NCBI GenBank assembly: GCA_020205615.1
Contig: CM035168.1
Location: forward strand, 126,862,795-126,926,794
DNA length: 64,000 bases
DNA from: Panax quinquefolius
Taxonomy: Eukaryota > Streptophyta > Magnoliopsida > Apiales > Araliaceae
Direction of reading: 5' to 3'
Both the position numbers and the translations under genes were made by a program. This document shows positions 11,968 through 27,156 of the stretch, one piece after another (positions within the stretch are counted from its first letter, which is position 1; every line of letters starts with the position of its first letter). A model generated the notes under the pieces. It did no database searches. It saw only the letters and a program-made list of their open reading frames with translations, and was not told where the DNA came from.

Positions 11968-12905
11968 GAAATGTATTTGGTTGGATCATAATAATAATAA
12001 TAAGTTTAAAATTTAAAATATGGGTTAAATTTAAACTCATATTTCTTCAGAAAAAATAGGCTCAAACTGAATAACCATTTTCAACCCATTTTGTTCGTTA
12101 CTTTGTTTTGTTGTATCACCTGCTTGCTTGAAAAGTTCCGCCGAATTCGTACTTTACGTGGCTGAATCTGTTTTCATATTTTTGAACTATTTTTACTTCT
12201 ATCAACTATGTCAATCATTTTTAATACATTTTTCGTTCTAAACTATAAAATTATTAATAAATTTTAAAAGTCAAATTAAAACACGTCCAAACTTAAAAAA
12301 AATATATATAATTCACAAAACATTACTAAATAATAAAATTTATAACTAATAGAAAATTTTAAGTAAATATTTATTATTATATTAATTATGAGTTTTAAAT
12401 TACCTTAAATTAATTTTAAAAAATAAAAAATAATATTATATTTAGAATAAAGTGAGTATTTTACTCTCTTTTTTAATTTTATAAAAGGAGTTGATATTTC
12501 ATAATTAGTAATATGTATTAGATCATTTATAATATTCATTACTGTTTAGTTTATTAAATATCAACTTTGAGATATTTAAAGCACATATGGGAGACGTTAA
12601 TCAATTCAGTCCCGGCCGAAATCAATTCAAAGAATTTGTTGATTGGCATAGAAATTAAATATTATAAATAATTTATTTAATTGTACTATAATAATTATAA
12701 ATTTAAAATATAAATAAAACTATATTTAATCCATAAATATATAATTCAAACTCACGTCAACTCATATTAAAATTTTAATTATATTTTGTCAGGCCAAACC
12801 CATATTTAAGTTGGTATAGCCAAATCGATATATTTGGGTGTCAGATCTAACGGTAGATATAAAAAATTGAAGGTCCCTCCGTTCATCACCACCGTCCAAT
12901 AAAAA

Positions 12906-12914
12906 TTAGGGTTT
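12906..12914 (+). promoter_or_regulatory. Telo-box (TTAGGGTTT) in the RPL7 promoter
   Basis: Reverse form of AAACCCTAA, the interstitial telomere motif known from promoters of plant translation-machinery genes. It is just upstream of the presumed 5' leader (about 12940-13015). Confidence 0.65.
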
Positions 12915-13011
12915 ACATCATATTCTTTCTCAATCGCCTTTTAAAACCTCACAGAGAGGTAAAGAGAGCTTCTTTGATACTTTTACAGATCATTCCGGCC
13001 TTCAACCCAGT

Positions 13012-13141
13012 GTAATAAGGTGTGAATTCTTAAATTGAGGATTGGTGTTCCGATAATGCGACTGTTTTCTTTTGTTATTTTCCTGATTATCGTGCGCATT
13101 TTGTACACAACTCTGTATTGTCTATTCTGTTTTAATTTTTT

Positions 13142-13172
<31 letters not shown>

Positions 13173-13546
13173 GCATAAATGTTCATATATATTTATATAC
13201 ACTTTTTGTATGCTGTTTGATTGCTGAAAAAATGAATACTATTTTCCTCTTTGGTGCCGATGTAATGAAATATTTTCCAGTTCACGTTCAGCATAAAAAG
13301 ATGCTAGCATTAAGATTTAACCTTGCATTTGATTTTGTTTTTTTCCATCTTACTTTATTTGGCTCTTTTTTCTGTTGCAACTGATTTGTAATATTGTGAA
13401 TGGTTGTGGAATATGTATTTTGTGATCAAATAGAAAGTGCTATCCTTTTTGAAGAAAAAAATGTATTGGTGTACTGGGAATTTCTTTATTTACACGGCTT
13501 ATTGACCTTTGATTTGAGGTTGTCTCTAAGTTCTATTAAATTGCAG
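13012..13546 (+). other. RPL7: Probable 5' UTR intron of RPL7
   Basis: The untranslated leader appears split: a donor at about 13012 (GTAATAAG; GTGTGA at 13021 is an alternative) and an acceptor TTGCAG ending at 13546, 28 bp before the start codon. The interior is T-rich with a (TA)n array at 13146-13172. Leader introns are common in plant ribosomal protein genes. The donor choice is uncertain. Confidence 0.55.
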
Positions 13547-13574
13547 CATCGAACTTTTGTCACTCTGAAGCAAA

Positions 13575-16707
<3,133 letters not shown>

Positions 16708-18885
16708 CTTTGTCCTGGCCCTGTTGTCTGAAGTTTTGATGATGTCTTATTGTCTTTGTACCTGTTAATTGTGCTTTTTGACGTTATTTTTTGAGTTTTA
16801 TTTTGGATACTTGGAAAATCTAGTTAATACCCTTGTGGTCGGTTTGATGTTGTTGTGTTATTAGTTGGGTTCTTTAGCAAAGAATGCTACATTTGATCGC
16901 CTTGCATCTCAACTTCATTTTAATATTAACTTAATTATTGATATTTTAAGGATGTTGCATACAGATTAAAAAAATATTTAATATTTCAAAATATTTCTAA
17001 TATACCCTTGATTAATATCTTATTAAATTATTTATCTCCACCATTTACTCCATAACTTTTCAATTAAATGTTACTCCATAAAAAATTATTTCTCACCAAA
17101 AATGTTAAATGGAGTATGGTTTAAAGAATATAAAACATCTTGAAAAAGAGAGTGGAAATAATTAAGGTGAGTATTAATGAAGCTAATAATGATAAGAGCA
17201 AAATTGGAAAAAGGTAATAAAAATATATTTGTCTTTTAAAACATCAAATATTTTGGAACAAAACCATTCTTCTAAAACATTAGTTATATGTTTTATTTCA
17301 TTTTGCTACTAGTGCAGATGGCATCCCATTGCTTCTTGTTATTGGGGTTGAAACTTGTGGTGGTTTGGATGAGTGAATAAAAGCTAGTATTATTATGCCT
17401 TTGAAATTTTAAACTTTGGAGATTTGGTGAAAATCTAGATATAGAGGATACGAATTGAAACAAAACAACTTGCCTTTATTTAGAAGGCCTCTCCTTGTCT
17501 CTTGATATTGTATGATAATTCTGGATTGATATCCCAAGTAAAAGGTTGGAACTACACTTATTAAGGATGGATGCATTACCCTATTATGTTAAATTATCAG
17601 TATCGGTAGTAGACGACAACAATACACCATATTTTTATTGTTGTGGATATTGTAATTAAAATTGATACAAATCAACTAGTTTATTATATTAAATAGCATA
17701 ATTGTTTCAAAAACCATTTGATGAACACATAAATTTTTCTAGATGAAAATTCTGACTTTTATCGTTGAAAATATTTTTTATGATTTTAATTTTTTGTAAG
17801 AATATTGACTATATTTCGATCATTACTAACAATATTATTAAGTTCAAATAATTGATGTATTTAAGGGAAATGGAGGAAATGTGTACGGAGGAGGGGAGTC
17901 AAAACCCAAAATTACATGTAAACTGGACAAGTTCTGGTTTGGTGCATCTGTTTTTGTTAAGTTTGTCTTTCCTGTGTTAGCTTGTATGCCTCTAGTAAGG
18001 GGACAGATATTTTAGGACAGAGGGAGTGCTGTTGTGGGCCTAAATTATCAGGTCAGCTAAAATACTAGTAATGATTCAATCCCAAGCCTTTTATGAAAGT
18101 GGGTAACCGCTGGTCCTGGAGAAAATACGGAGTAAAACATAAGCAAGGGTAAAAGGAGTGGTGCAGAATCAGTGCGGCCCATGCCGGACCTGATTAATTG
18201 GACAGGGTTATCAGAATATGGATGCAGGGCCACATGAGTTCCTTTTGTATTTAGGAATCCTGAGTGAGTACAGTACGTACACGATAAAGATGGAAGTTTC
18301 ATCCACCGACCCTTTTTACAAGGACAACAAACATACATACATACATACATACTTGATTGAATATCCTTGTTGATTTTTCAGTCACCTTGGAAAAATGCTC
18401 AACAAGTTACAAATATTTACAATGCCAACCGGATATTAAGTAGTAGGAAATTGATATTTTTATATTTATTTTTAATATTTTTACCCGCGCCCGTCTTTTT
18501 CAAAACTAAATTATCCAGCAGCAGCAGCAACATGAGAAAGAAAAGAGTCTCTCTCACAAAACAGGTTTGATTAATTTATTGGTTGTAAACGAATGATTTA
18601 AGTGGATGCATACACTAATAATACATTTCACATTTGGAATTTAAATGATTGATTTTTCTCTTATTAACCCTTTTGCATCGAAAAGAACAAACATAAGCCT
18701 AACAAAGATTCCAATTATCACTATTAGGTTGTTAGGTGAGGCTTAGCCCGTCGTTTAGGCATCAATGGAGGGAGAGAGGAGAAAAAAAGAAGACTCACGA
18801 GAAAGAAGATATGCTCCTCTCCTCTGTCATACATTTATTCAAAGCAAGCAGATAAGAAAGTAAAATTAGATGGGAAATTAATTAA
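16708..18885. other. Intergenic DNA between RPL7 and a convergent small gene
   Basis: Starts with the RPL7 3' UTR (about 16708-16960, T-rich, no clear AATAAA). The remainder is AT-rich with no recognised gene. GGACAGAGGGAGTGCTG near 18000-18030 resembles a single Stowaway end, and (CATA)n lies at 18331-18352. Confidence 0.65.
18331..18352. repeat. (CATA)n microsatellite
   Basis: About five and a half perfect ACAT units. The apparent ORF over this run has no gene support. Confidence 0.85.
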
Positions 18886-19089
18886 TTAAGAATACAATTC
18901 CAAACGTCTGGAACAAAGAGTACAAAGAAACTTGCGTTTGACAAGGGAGCAAAAGGGGAAGAAGCAAAAACTCCACTTGCTTTCAAGATCCACAGCTTCC
19001 ACTTTGCCTCCACAATAGGGACATGCCCCCGGTGCTTGCTGTCTCCCTAATTCTCTCTCCTCTTCCTCACATACATACGTCAGGCACAT
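18886..19089 (-). CDS. Small two-CxxC (zinc-ribbon-like) plant protein, copy 1
   Basis: A 67-aa single-exon reading frame on the minus strand. An upstream in-frame ATG at 19143 would add 18 residues, but the paralogue at 48348-48554 starts with MCL, which fits the ATG at 19089. Visible features are an acidic N-terminal stretch (EEEERELGRQ), a first pair CPYCGGKV (Cys 23 and 26), Cys 42, a hydrophobic-aromatic middle, and a second pair CTLCSRRL (Cys 56 and 59). Two CxxC pairs about 30 residues apart suggest one zinc-binding ribbon; this is inference. There is no signal peptide and no known catalytic motif. I recognise the sequence type as a small conserved plant family of unknown function and assign none. 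It is convergent with RPL7, about 2.2 kb away. Spacing and cysteines are conserved with the second copy, which supports a real gene. Confidence 0.75.
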   Translation of the reverse strand: MCLTYVCEEEERELGRQQAPGACPYCGGKVEAVDLESKWSFCFFPFCSLVKRKFLCTLCSRRLELYS

Positions 19090-20321
19090 TCTCAATCGAT
19101 GCGTATTCCACCCTTTCAATTCTCTCCCTATCAACACACACACGTATCTATCTATCTATCTATAGATATGCTCTGCTTTGATTTTGGACGACGTTGAAAT
19201 GAAAGTAAGGTGCTCTTATCTATCTATGTATCTAAATACAGGGGGTGTATAGTTATATAGTTATGAGAAGCAGTGCAAAATTTTACTTTGACCCGGCCTG
19301 TTTTTACTTTTTACCATAAAATAGTAGTAGTACTAGTGTACTAGTGTTGGCAATTTGGCGCAGGCCAAACTCCAAATGCGTGTCCAGGAGGCTTCTGTTA
19401 CCACATGGCTAGTTAATGCTCCCCCTTCACTCAGGACAACACACTTAAGAAAAACACTTTACTTTCAATAGAATCAATACCATTGCCCGGCCGATATGGA
19501 TATAGTGTCTGTTGTCATATTTCTTGTGGATTATTTATACCAATCCACAATATATATTATATTTATATACTCCCTCGATCTCAAATAAATTATTCAAATA
19601 ACTTTTTTATATCCATAGATATTATAATTATCAAAAAATCATGGATTTTTTTAAACAATAGAGTACTCCATCATATCATAAACATACGGGGTACGTGGGG
19701 TTGATAACTCTGTAGATATACTTGATTATTATATATGTTGGGTTAGTACAACACATATATCAATATAATATTAGGGGAGTGGTTAGTATGAAGTTCATTT
19801 TTGGGTAAGTTAATCGATTATCAGAAATAAGACACGCAGCATGAGGCGAGGCTACTCATATGTGTCACAAGATTATATTTGGCCAATTAACCAACTTACC
19901 AAAAAATAAACTTCATGCTAATATTAGTATCAGAACAACCTAGATTTAAAATAATATTAAAACAGATGATACTTAATTTTTTTTATATCGCATTTTATCA
20001 TTTCACAGAGGGAGAGGGGGATATATAGGACTTGATCTTGCTTAAGACGGAGGTAGCTGGCTAATACAACTTCTTCCCCCTCCACCCGGACCCCTCAGGA
20101 TTTAACCAACTTGGTCACTGGGGGAAAACTACGAGCTATAACTTTCATTTATAGTAGTGAGTATAGTATAGTACCCATCTCTCACTTTATTTATAATAAT
20201 TGAATTAATTTCACTTAACTACTTGATTTTTACACATAATTATCTCAGTTTTAAAAGTCAACTCTTGAACATCTATAGTATTGAGGATAAGTGAAATTAT
20301 TACATTTAACATCCGATTTGA
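19090..20321. other. Intergenic and promoter DNA right of zinc-ribbon gene 1
   Basis: TATATAA on the minus strand near 19253-19260 is a possible TATA box for the gene to the left. TACTCCCTCGATCTCAAAT at about 19569 looks like one Stowaway end. A compact MITE lies at 19783-19921. No gene is recognised. Confidence 0.55.
19783..19921. mobile_element. Short MITE with about 32-bp inverted ends
   Basis: The left end TTAGTATGAAGTTCATTTTT followed by GGGTAAGTTAAT matches, as a reverse complement, the right end ATTAACCAACTTACC followed by AAAAAATAAACTTCATGCTAA. The element is 139 bp and starts TTA and ends TAA, which is Tourist-like. It has no coding capacity. Confidence 0.7.
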
Positions 20322-20326
20322 CCATG
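20322..20326. other. Left target-site duplication CCATG
   Basis: Identical to 35911-35915. The two copies flank LTR termini TGTGACGCC (20327) and GTCTCACA (ending 35910). Confidence 0.8.
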
Positions 20327-20358
20327 TGTGACGCCTCCAAAATTAGGTATACGTCACC

Positions 20359-23180
20359 TGTAAGACCCCGAAATTTTTAAATAAAAAAGAATTTCTTTTA
20401 TTTATTATTTTGAAATAGTAAGGGTTGATTTGATTAATGTGGATAGTTAGGGGTAAAATGCGCAAATATTTTAAATAAGCAAGTGGTGATAAAATATTCA
20501 TTATCGTCGGGAATATTCGTTTGGTCGTGGAATATTCGCATCGTCGGGGAATATTAAATGCATTTACTTGTAACCGTATGTGGGCCCCATGTGAAAAGTG
20601 ATTGGATGAAGAAAACGACAAATATAAGTTGTTTTTAAATAATCTACGTAGTTATTACCAGATTATATCGTTAAAATAAATTGGTTAAAACACTACTGTC
20701 TGCCAGCGTTGTTGAACAAGAAGACACCCAGATTGCACCAATTATTGATTCTTACGTAGAAGGCACTACTCAATAATGGTTATGATAATTATTATTCAAA
20801 GTATTTTATTGAGTTAATAATTCTTTGCGTTGATATTTTATATCTTTGTTGTTTCAATAATTGTCATTACGATTATCTTTCATTATCGAAGCAATAATTC
20901 ATATTATCTGAATAATATTATTAGATAACATTATTGGCAATGTCTAGAAAGTTACGTCTAAGGAGAGGTTTGGTCACCTAATAATTGCGCCAAAGAAGAA
21001 GAAATTCTTATCGGAAAGTTCTCTTTCTGAGGAACCGCTGGTTGTCAATATTGTGATTCGTAATATTATTTGTGAATAATTAATTATTGATTTATATGAT
21101 GAGGAAAATATTGATTTTATGTGGATATAGATGGAGAAAATTTTTAAAATGACAATTGTTGAAAATTAATATTTTATCTTTTTTTCGATAAAATAATTCA
21201 TTTAAATATATTATTTTAATAATATATTAACGGTGATATTTTTACAACGAATGTGGGATATATGAGTATACTGAGGAGGAAGAGTATTTTTGTTGCAATA
21301 AATGTTTAAAACATGTTAAACATGTCATTGGACCCCATTTATCGATTGAAATTTGATTATAATGTAAAATCGCTTGGTTTGTGGATTTCGGTCAATTTCT
21401 ATTTGGAATTTGGAAAAACTTTCTTCCGTAAAGTTGTAGAGAATTGAATTTCCTATAAAAACTCGCAAAATTCGAATTTTCGATGAAAGGGCTATTTATT
21501 ATGAATTATTGAAGTTCAAGTCTCAAAATAATTAATTTTTGGAAGTTTTAATTATGTTTTTTAAGAAAAACGTTTTTCAAATGTTGTTGGCCATCTTTAA
21601 CATGTGCTTGATGGCTGAGATCAGATTGTCTAGATGGGCGTAGAGAATTTATTAAATATATTAATATTATATTAAATTTTCTGCTTTTGGTATTCTAAGA
21701 ATTTCCTATAAATAGGGTCTTTAGGTTAGAATTGAAAATCACAATTTAAACTCAAGTTTTCTCTCTATATTATCGAGCGTATTCTTGTGAGTATTTTGAG
21801 TATACTTTGAGTATTCGCTATACTGGTCTGCAAGTCCAAGTCATGCTTTATATCTGGTGTTTCAAATTTGTAAATCTTGATCTTTCGAGGTAAGGGATAT
21901 TATTTTTTCAGTAATGATATTATTTCTTCAATATCATTATATTTGAAATGTTGATCTGAAGTTTTTATCAAATTTGGAACTTTTTCATATCGGGTTACTT
22001 ATTCATGGGTTACTATTCATTGAGTTCTTATTCACGAGTTCTTATTCATGAGTTCTTATTCACGAGTTACTATTCACGAGTACTATTCATGAAGCGTGAA
22101 GATGTTTTTGTGGAATTTCTATCTTTTGGTGTCTGAGTTACTATTCACGATATCAAGACTATTCACGATATCTGACTATTCAATCATAAAAAATAAAATT
22201 TCTTCTTTTGTTCAAAATATCTATTCGGATACTAACTCGATTGTATCCATGTTTTGATCATTCTTGAATTTTACACCACTATGATTATTTTTGAGGTATT
22301 TTTGGGCGTGGATAAAACCAAGTACGAATCCTTAATCCTTAATCCTTGTCATTTTGTTTCTTTGGATTCGTTTCTTTTAAAAATATTTTTCATCATCCTC
22401 GGTCTTAAATGATGATATTATTGAATATCTTTGGCCAGTAGTGCAAAGATGAATGATTTTCAAGAATATCTTTGGCCTCAGTAGTGCAAAGATGAGCAGT
22501 GTTGAGATGAACATGACCGATTGATTAATATCTTTGGCTCAGAAGTAAAGATGAGCAGTGTTTAAACGCAATACGACTAATGATGAATATCTTTGGCTGT
22601 AGTGCAAAGATGAATATTTGATTCCAGATGCATATTGATTGATGTTCTGGGGATAAAATATTGATGATGGGTCGTTAAATTCATAGATTATAGTAGATTT
22701 CATTCTCTACGTAACTCTTTCTATGAATTATTATTTTTCATTGCGAATATTGATCCGAAATTTGTTATCTATTGTATTCTCATCGATTTTTTCCTGTTGA
22801 AGACTAACGATAATTTGTTGTATATTATCTTAGTCCTAATATTCTTTATTGGGCTAGTTGAGCTCACCCTTTTCCTTGTTGTTCCATTTTTCTTCTCGGG
22901 AGGCGAGAATGTAGCGAGTCTTAGTGGTGGGTATGGAATGAAGGTTCAGAGAGAGTTGTTTAGTAGTCCTCACCATTTTGTAAAATAATGAATCAATAAT
23001 TATGATGGGGATTTATTTCAGATGTGGATATTGTCAGAAGACAATATTATATTTAAACTCACAAGATATATTGTCGTATTTCACACGACATTTGTATTAT
23101 TGAAGTTGTAGTTTGCTTTTTGTACCATGTATTTGGCGACTTTCGGAATGGGTGTTGTGTATACCTATTTTGGGGCGCCA
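20359..23180 (+). repeat. 5' LTR of element N
   Basis: Starts TGTAAGACCCCG and ends near GGGGCGCCAC, a degraded form of GGGGGCGTCACA. TATA box CTATAAATAG near 21706-21715. Downstream of it are tandem GAGTTCTTATTCA(C/T) units (about 22005-22090) and four copies of ATATCTTTGGC followed by AGTGCAAAGATGA (22430-22620). About 2.8 kb, collinear with 27157-30046. Confidence 0.85.
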
Positions 23181-23200
23181 CGATTAATATCGAGCTTAGG
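23181..23200 (+). other. Degenerate PBS and leader start of element N
   Basis: ATTAATATCGAGCTTAGG stands where initiator-Met tRNA PBS sequence TTGGTATCAGAGC is expected, directly after the LTR end. The match is partial and the CAG is missing. Confidence 0.55.
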
Positions 23201-23366
23201 GATATGATCTCTGGCGAGATCGGGGAATAGAACTAGGAGGAGAGAGGCGAGTAAATCCTTCAAAGTGTGTCCTACTAAGCTTATTTGTTAGTTTGGTCGA
23301 TATATGGGATATTATGTGATATATTGATTTCCTTAATTAACCCTTGTTTTATGATAGTTTTTAAGA

Positions 23367-24480
23367 ATGGTCTGCGAGAACGTTAACGATTGGAGTAAAT
23401 GAGACCGTGGAGATGCTCAGACTCACCAACGAGGAAAAGCGTGCAACAGTCGGGCAATGTTCCTCTGTGAACAACACCACCGGCCGAGATGATAAACGAG
23501 GGATGTTTAGAAACTTTTGCAGTTCATGCAAAATCGCAGACGAGGAGACTCGTGTTCAAAATACAGAGAGAAATGATAGCAATTCACGGGTGGTCACAAA
23601 CAAGCAGTTCAAAGAGTTGGGACCACGAATGCACTGGGAAAGCCGGATCCGATTAAAGCGAGGCGTGGGTCAAACAAATTACCAAGATATTCGATGTCTT
23701 GGGATGCGGAGAACAGAAAGTTCCATTCGCCACCTTTATGTTCCGTGGCGAAAGCAGACATCGGTGGGAATCGTAAGCGTACCCATCCAAATTTGCACTC
23801 AAAGACGTATGCGGGAGACGCGTTTTTGAAGCAGTTCAATGACAAGTACTTCCACGAAAGTATTCAATATATGAAGGAAGTGGAGTTTATTAGACCAGAA
23901 GCGAGAATAACATGGCTTGTGTCCAAAGACGAGGCGAAGTTCGCGGAGTTATCGAGTTTGCACCTCATTTGGTGGAGAATGAGGAGCGTATGACGCGGAT
24001 GTTTCGAGAGGTTTGAAACCCGACATACGTCAAGATCTCATTTCTCATAAATTTTCTCTATTCAGATGTTGTCGGTAATTTCGGTTGTTAGAGCGAGATA
24101 ATAAAGTACGTTCAACCGAGGGACCATAACGAGGATCATACCAAGATAGCGATCCATCGAATAACGATAACCAGCGGAGAAAGAAGAATACGGACAAAGG
24201 CGGTAACCACTCTGGTGGTAATCGTGGCCATGAAAATAGAAGAAGCGAAGTGGGAGGAGATTTAAAAGAGGAGATTCAACAACGACCATGTGAAGACGTC
24301 GGCGCTTGAGAAGCAACTAGTTTTAAGGGAGGAGAAGCGACCACCCGGTCATATGCTACAAATGCGGAAAAGAGGGACATATCGGTCAAAGCGCCACAAC
24401 AGTTCAAGGTATGCTATAATTGTGGAAAGGAAGGACATATCGCTCGAGATTGTATAGTAAGCGAAACCTAGTTCAATGGG
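23367..24480 (+). pseudogene. Gag of element N, broken
   Basis: Capsid and nucleocapsid region. The ATG at 23367 begins MVCENVNDW, comparable to copy B gag (MASENVENKN), and meets a stop within 11 codons. The capsid domain is visible at 23590-23760 in two frames (KQFKELGP; QITKIFDVLGC; FATFMFRGE), which are hallmarks of the plant retrotransposon gag family. Two zinc knuckles follow near 24350-24385 (CYKCGKEGHIG type) and 24412-24452 (CYNCGKEGHIARDC). Knuckles bind RNA during packaging. Several frameshifts and stops rule out a functional product. Confidence 0.8.
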
Positions 24481-24589
24481 GACGGTGACTCAAAAGATCA
24501 TCTCTTAAAAGTCAAAGTCAACGATTAGGGAAGAGCGTTTGTTGTGATGGTCAAAATGCGAGAACCCGAACGAAGTTAGCAGGTTAGTT

Positions 24590-25620
24590 AATTATAAATT
24601 CTTGCGAAGTATATACCTTACTAGATATTGGTTCTACCCATTCTTTTTATCTCTCTTACTTGCGCTCAACGTTTGAACTTGACTACACGAGAAATTAAAC
24701 TTTGACCTATCTGTGGAGACTCCATTAGGAGAAACTTTCATTACATCCGTTGTTTAAAAATCTTGCTTGATTCAAGTTGGCACTATCACATTAACTGTTA
24801 ACCTTATTTCTATAGAGATATTTGCTTTTGATGTGATTTTAAGGTTAACTACTTATCATGCCAAATTGATTGCTTTTGTAAGGTTGTTAGTTTTCATATT
24901 CCTAAGCAACCTGTTATTAGAATTCAAGCAATCAAACCATTGTAGTCAAACATTTTCATATCAAGCCATGAAGTCATTCGTTTATTACGGATGTCAAGTT
25001 TTCTTAGTCCATGTTATGGATTTGAATAAAGACACGTCAGATTTGAATAATATTCCTGTTGTTTTGATTTTTCCTGACGTATTTCTTGAAGAATTTCTTG
25101 GCTTACTCCCAAAGCCTGATATTAAATTTTGTATCGACTTTGAACCCAGTACAAAACTCATTTCTAAAATCTCATATCGAATGGCTCCTATTGAACTTCA
25201 GGAGTTAAAAATTCAACTATAGAATTTGGTACCTGAGCCTTTATTTTGTGACTTCCTTTGTGGAATTCACCTAAGCCGAACTCTCTGTAGGGACGTCATA
25301 TTCGATGCGATAAGTAAAGCGATAGGTGTCATTGTGACGTCTTTATCCAAGATTGGGATATGAGTCGCGGTTGAGAGCAACCTAAGTCGATTATCGAAAG
25401 ACGTAGCTTTTCAGAAGCTTAGTTGGTTATTATCGGAGATTCGTTGAAGGATATTCTCGAATCGCTATTCCATTAACGCAATCGACTCGTAGAGATACAA
25501 AATTCGAATGGAGCAAGGAATGTGGGAAGAGCTTCGAAGAACTCAAGAGAGACTCATTTCAAAGACATGTTTCGATCATGCCATCCCCGAAAAGCGAACG
25601 TGGTAAATGACGCGATAAGT
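24590..25620 (+). pseudogene. Protease and truncated reverse transcriptase / RNase H of element N
   Basis: The aspartic protease is traced by LLDIGSTHSF (24620-24650; the active site is normally D-S/T-G, here D-I-G) and FAFDVILRLTTYHA (about 24822-24862). The RT start FPDVFLEEFLGLLPKPDI and YRMAPIELQELKIQL is at 25070-25220. The RT thumb to RNase H junction (GYYRRFVEGYSRIAIPLTQ) is at about 25425-25480, and the RNase H end KANVV-DA near 25597-25615. Between the first and second RT blocks only about 200 bp remains, so the palm with the YxDD catalytic motif is missing. The RNase H core is also short. Non-functional. Confidence 0.75.
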
Positions 25621-25699
25621 AGAAGATTATATGCGAGGGAACGAGTGTAATGATGTCAAGTATACGACGTAGAGCCAACTTTAATAGAAAAAGTTAAGG

Positions 25700-27120
25700 T
25701 TGCTCAAGCCACCCAGGCCGGGTGATGCGTATGAAGAAGAAAGAAATCAAGAAGGAGCTATTTAAGGGCGAGAATTGATGAAGAAGGAATACTTGAGTCC
25801 ACTCTAGACTTTGTGTTCCTAACGACTCGATTTGAAGTACAAGATTATGATGGAGGCACACAATCGCCATTTGCAATCCATCCACGGAAGTACTAAAATG
25901 TATCGTGATCTTCGACATACATTTTGGTGGAACAATATGAAGAGAGAGATTGCAAAGTTTATCTCGATGTGTTTAACTTGCTAACGTGTAAAGGCGGAGC
26001 ATCTTGTACCTAAGGGTCCGTTGCAACCACTTGAGATTCCTAGGAATGGAAGTGGGAACACATTACTATGGATTTCGTTACGGGTCTTCCTGCGGTTTCT
26101 CAAGACATCAATGTTATTTGGGTTATTGTTGATAGATTAACCAAGTCCGCTCATTTTTCTTACCGTCGAGAGACTTATTCCTTGAACGTCTTTCTCGTAT
26201 ATCGTAAATGAGATTGTGAGATTGCATGGCATTCCAAAGTATCCATAGTTTTAGATCGTGACCCAAGATTCACTTCATGATTTTTGGGTTAGTTTGTAAA
26301 AAGTTATGGGCGCGAATTTATGATTGGTTTGGCATACCATCCTCAAAACGGATGGGCAATCGAAAGGACTACTCAAACTCTTGAAGATATATTAAAACTC
26401 GTGTCCTAGATTTCAAAGGAAGTTGGGATAAGTACTTTGCCATTGGTGGAAATCTCATACAACAATAGTTATTAAACAAATATAGGCATGGTTCCATTCA
26501 AGCATTATATGGACGAAAATGTCGTTCTCCAATATGTTGGGATGAGGTGGGTGAAGCAACATTGTTGGGACCCGAGTTAAGACGTATGACTCACCGAGAA
26601 AAGATCCAAATGATTCGACAACGTATACAAACGGCACAAGATCGACAAAAGAGTTATGCGGATCTTCATCGAAAGGACGTGGAATTTAATGTAGGGATCA
26701 TGTATTGTTGCGAGTTGCTCAATGGAAAGGAGTTACAAGATTTGGGAAGAGAGGAAAGCTCAATCCACGATTTATTGGTCCATTTCAAATTCTTGACCAG
26801 AATAGGAAATGTAGCCTATAGACTTCGTTACCTCAAAGTATGTCTCGTGTTCATAATGTGTTTCACATATCGTACTTAGTAAATATGTGAAAGACCCGAA
26901 CCACGTTATAGAGTTAGAACCGGACGAGATACCAGAAGACTTAACGTATGAAGAGGTACTGTCAAGATTTTGGATAGGAAGGAGATATCCCTACGTCTGA
27001 AGGTCATACCACAAGTTAAAGTTTTGTGGAGAAACCAAGCTATAGAGGAAATGACACGGGAGTTGGAACGGAAATGAAAGCGAGGTATCCTCACCTTTTC
27101 AAAACACCAGTACGTCACGT
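25700..27120 (+). pseudogene. Integrase and C-terminal tail of element N
   Basis: The HHCC zinc domain is readable (HNRHLQSIHGSTKMYRDLR, ISMCLTC) at 25858-25984. The DDE core follows in shifting frames: ITMDFVTGLP (about 26060-26090), DRDPRFTS (about 26255-26275) and AIERTTQTLED (26355-26390), so both aspartates and the glutamate can still be located. The downstream SYADLHRKDVEF block (26650-26690) and the tail KVLWRNQAIEE / RYPHLF (27010-27100) are the C-terminal region, chromodomain-like in position. Several stops and frameshifts mean a dead integrase. Confidence 0.8.
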
Positions 27121-27142
27121 CAATTTCGAGGGACGAAATTTC

Positions 27143-27155
27143 ATAAGGAGGGAGG
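27143..27155 (+). other. Polypurine tract of element N
   Basis: ATAAGGAGGGAGG lies one base before the 3' LTR start TGTAAGA. It is the plus-strand priming site. Confidence 0.8.
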
Positions 27156-27156
27156 T

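Larger units (their letters stand above)
10986..12905. other. AT-rich intergenic DNA upstream of RPL7
   Basis: No gene is seen. 11030-11230 is full of short direct and inverted copies of CAATATGTTGTAATATG and ATTACATCATATT. A possible hAT end lies near 11484 and a (TA)n-flanked element at 11652-11964. From about 12000 it is simple AT-rich DNA running into the RPL7 promoter. Confidence 0.7.

Noticed and set aside
18057..18350. 97-codon minus-strand ORF starting MYVCMYVC
   Set aside because: The start is the (CATA)n microsatellite; the rest has no motif and sits in intergenic DNA.
23407..23993. Overlapping plus-strand ORFs of 140 and 99 codons and a 78-codon minus ORF
   Set aside because: They are frame pieces of element N gag and its antisense, not separate genes.
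24767..25222. 151-codon ORF as an independent gene
   Set aside because: It is the protease/RT junction of element N (FAFDVIL and YRMAPIEL motifs), so it is annotated as part of the retroelement.
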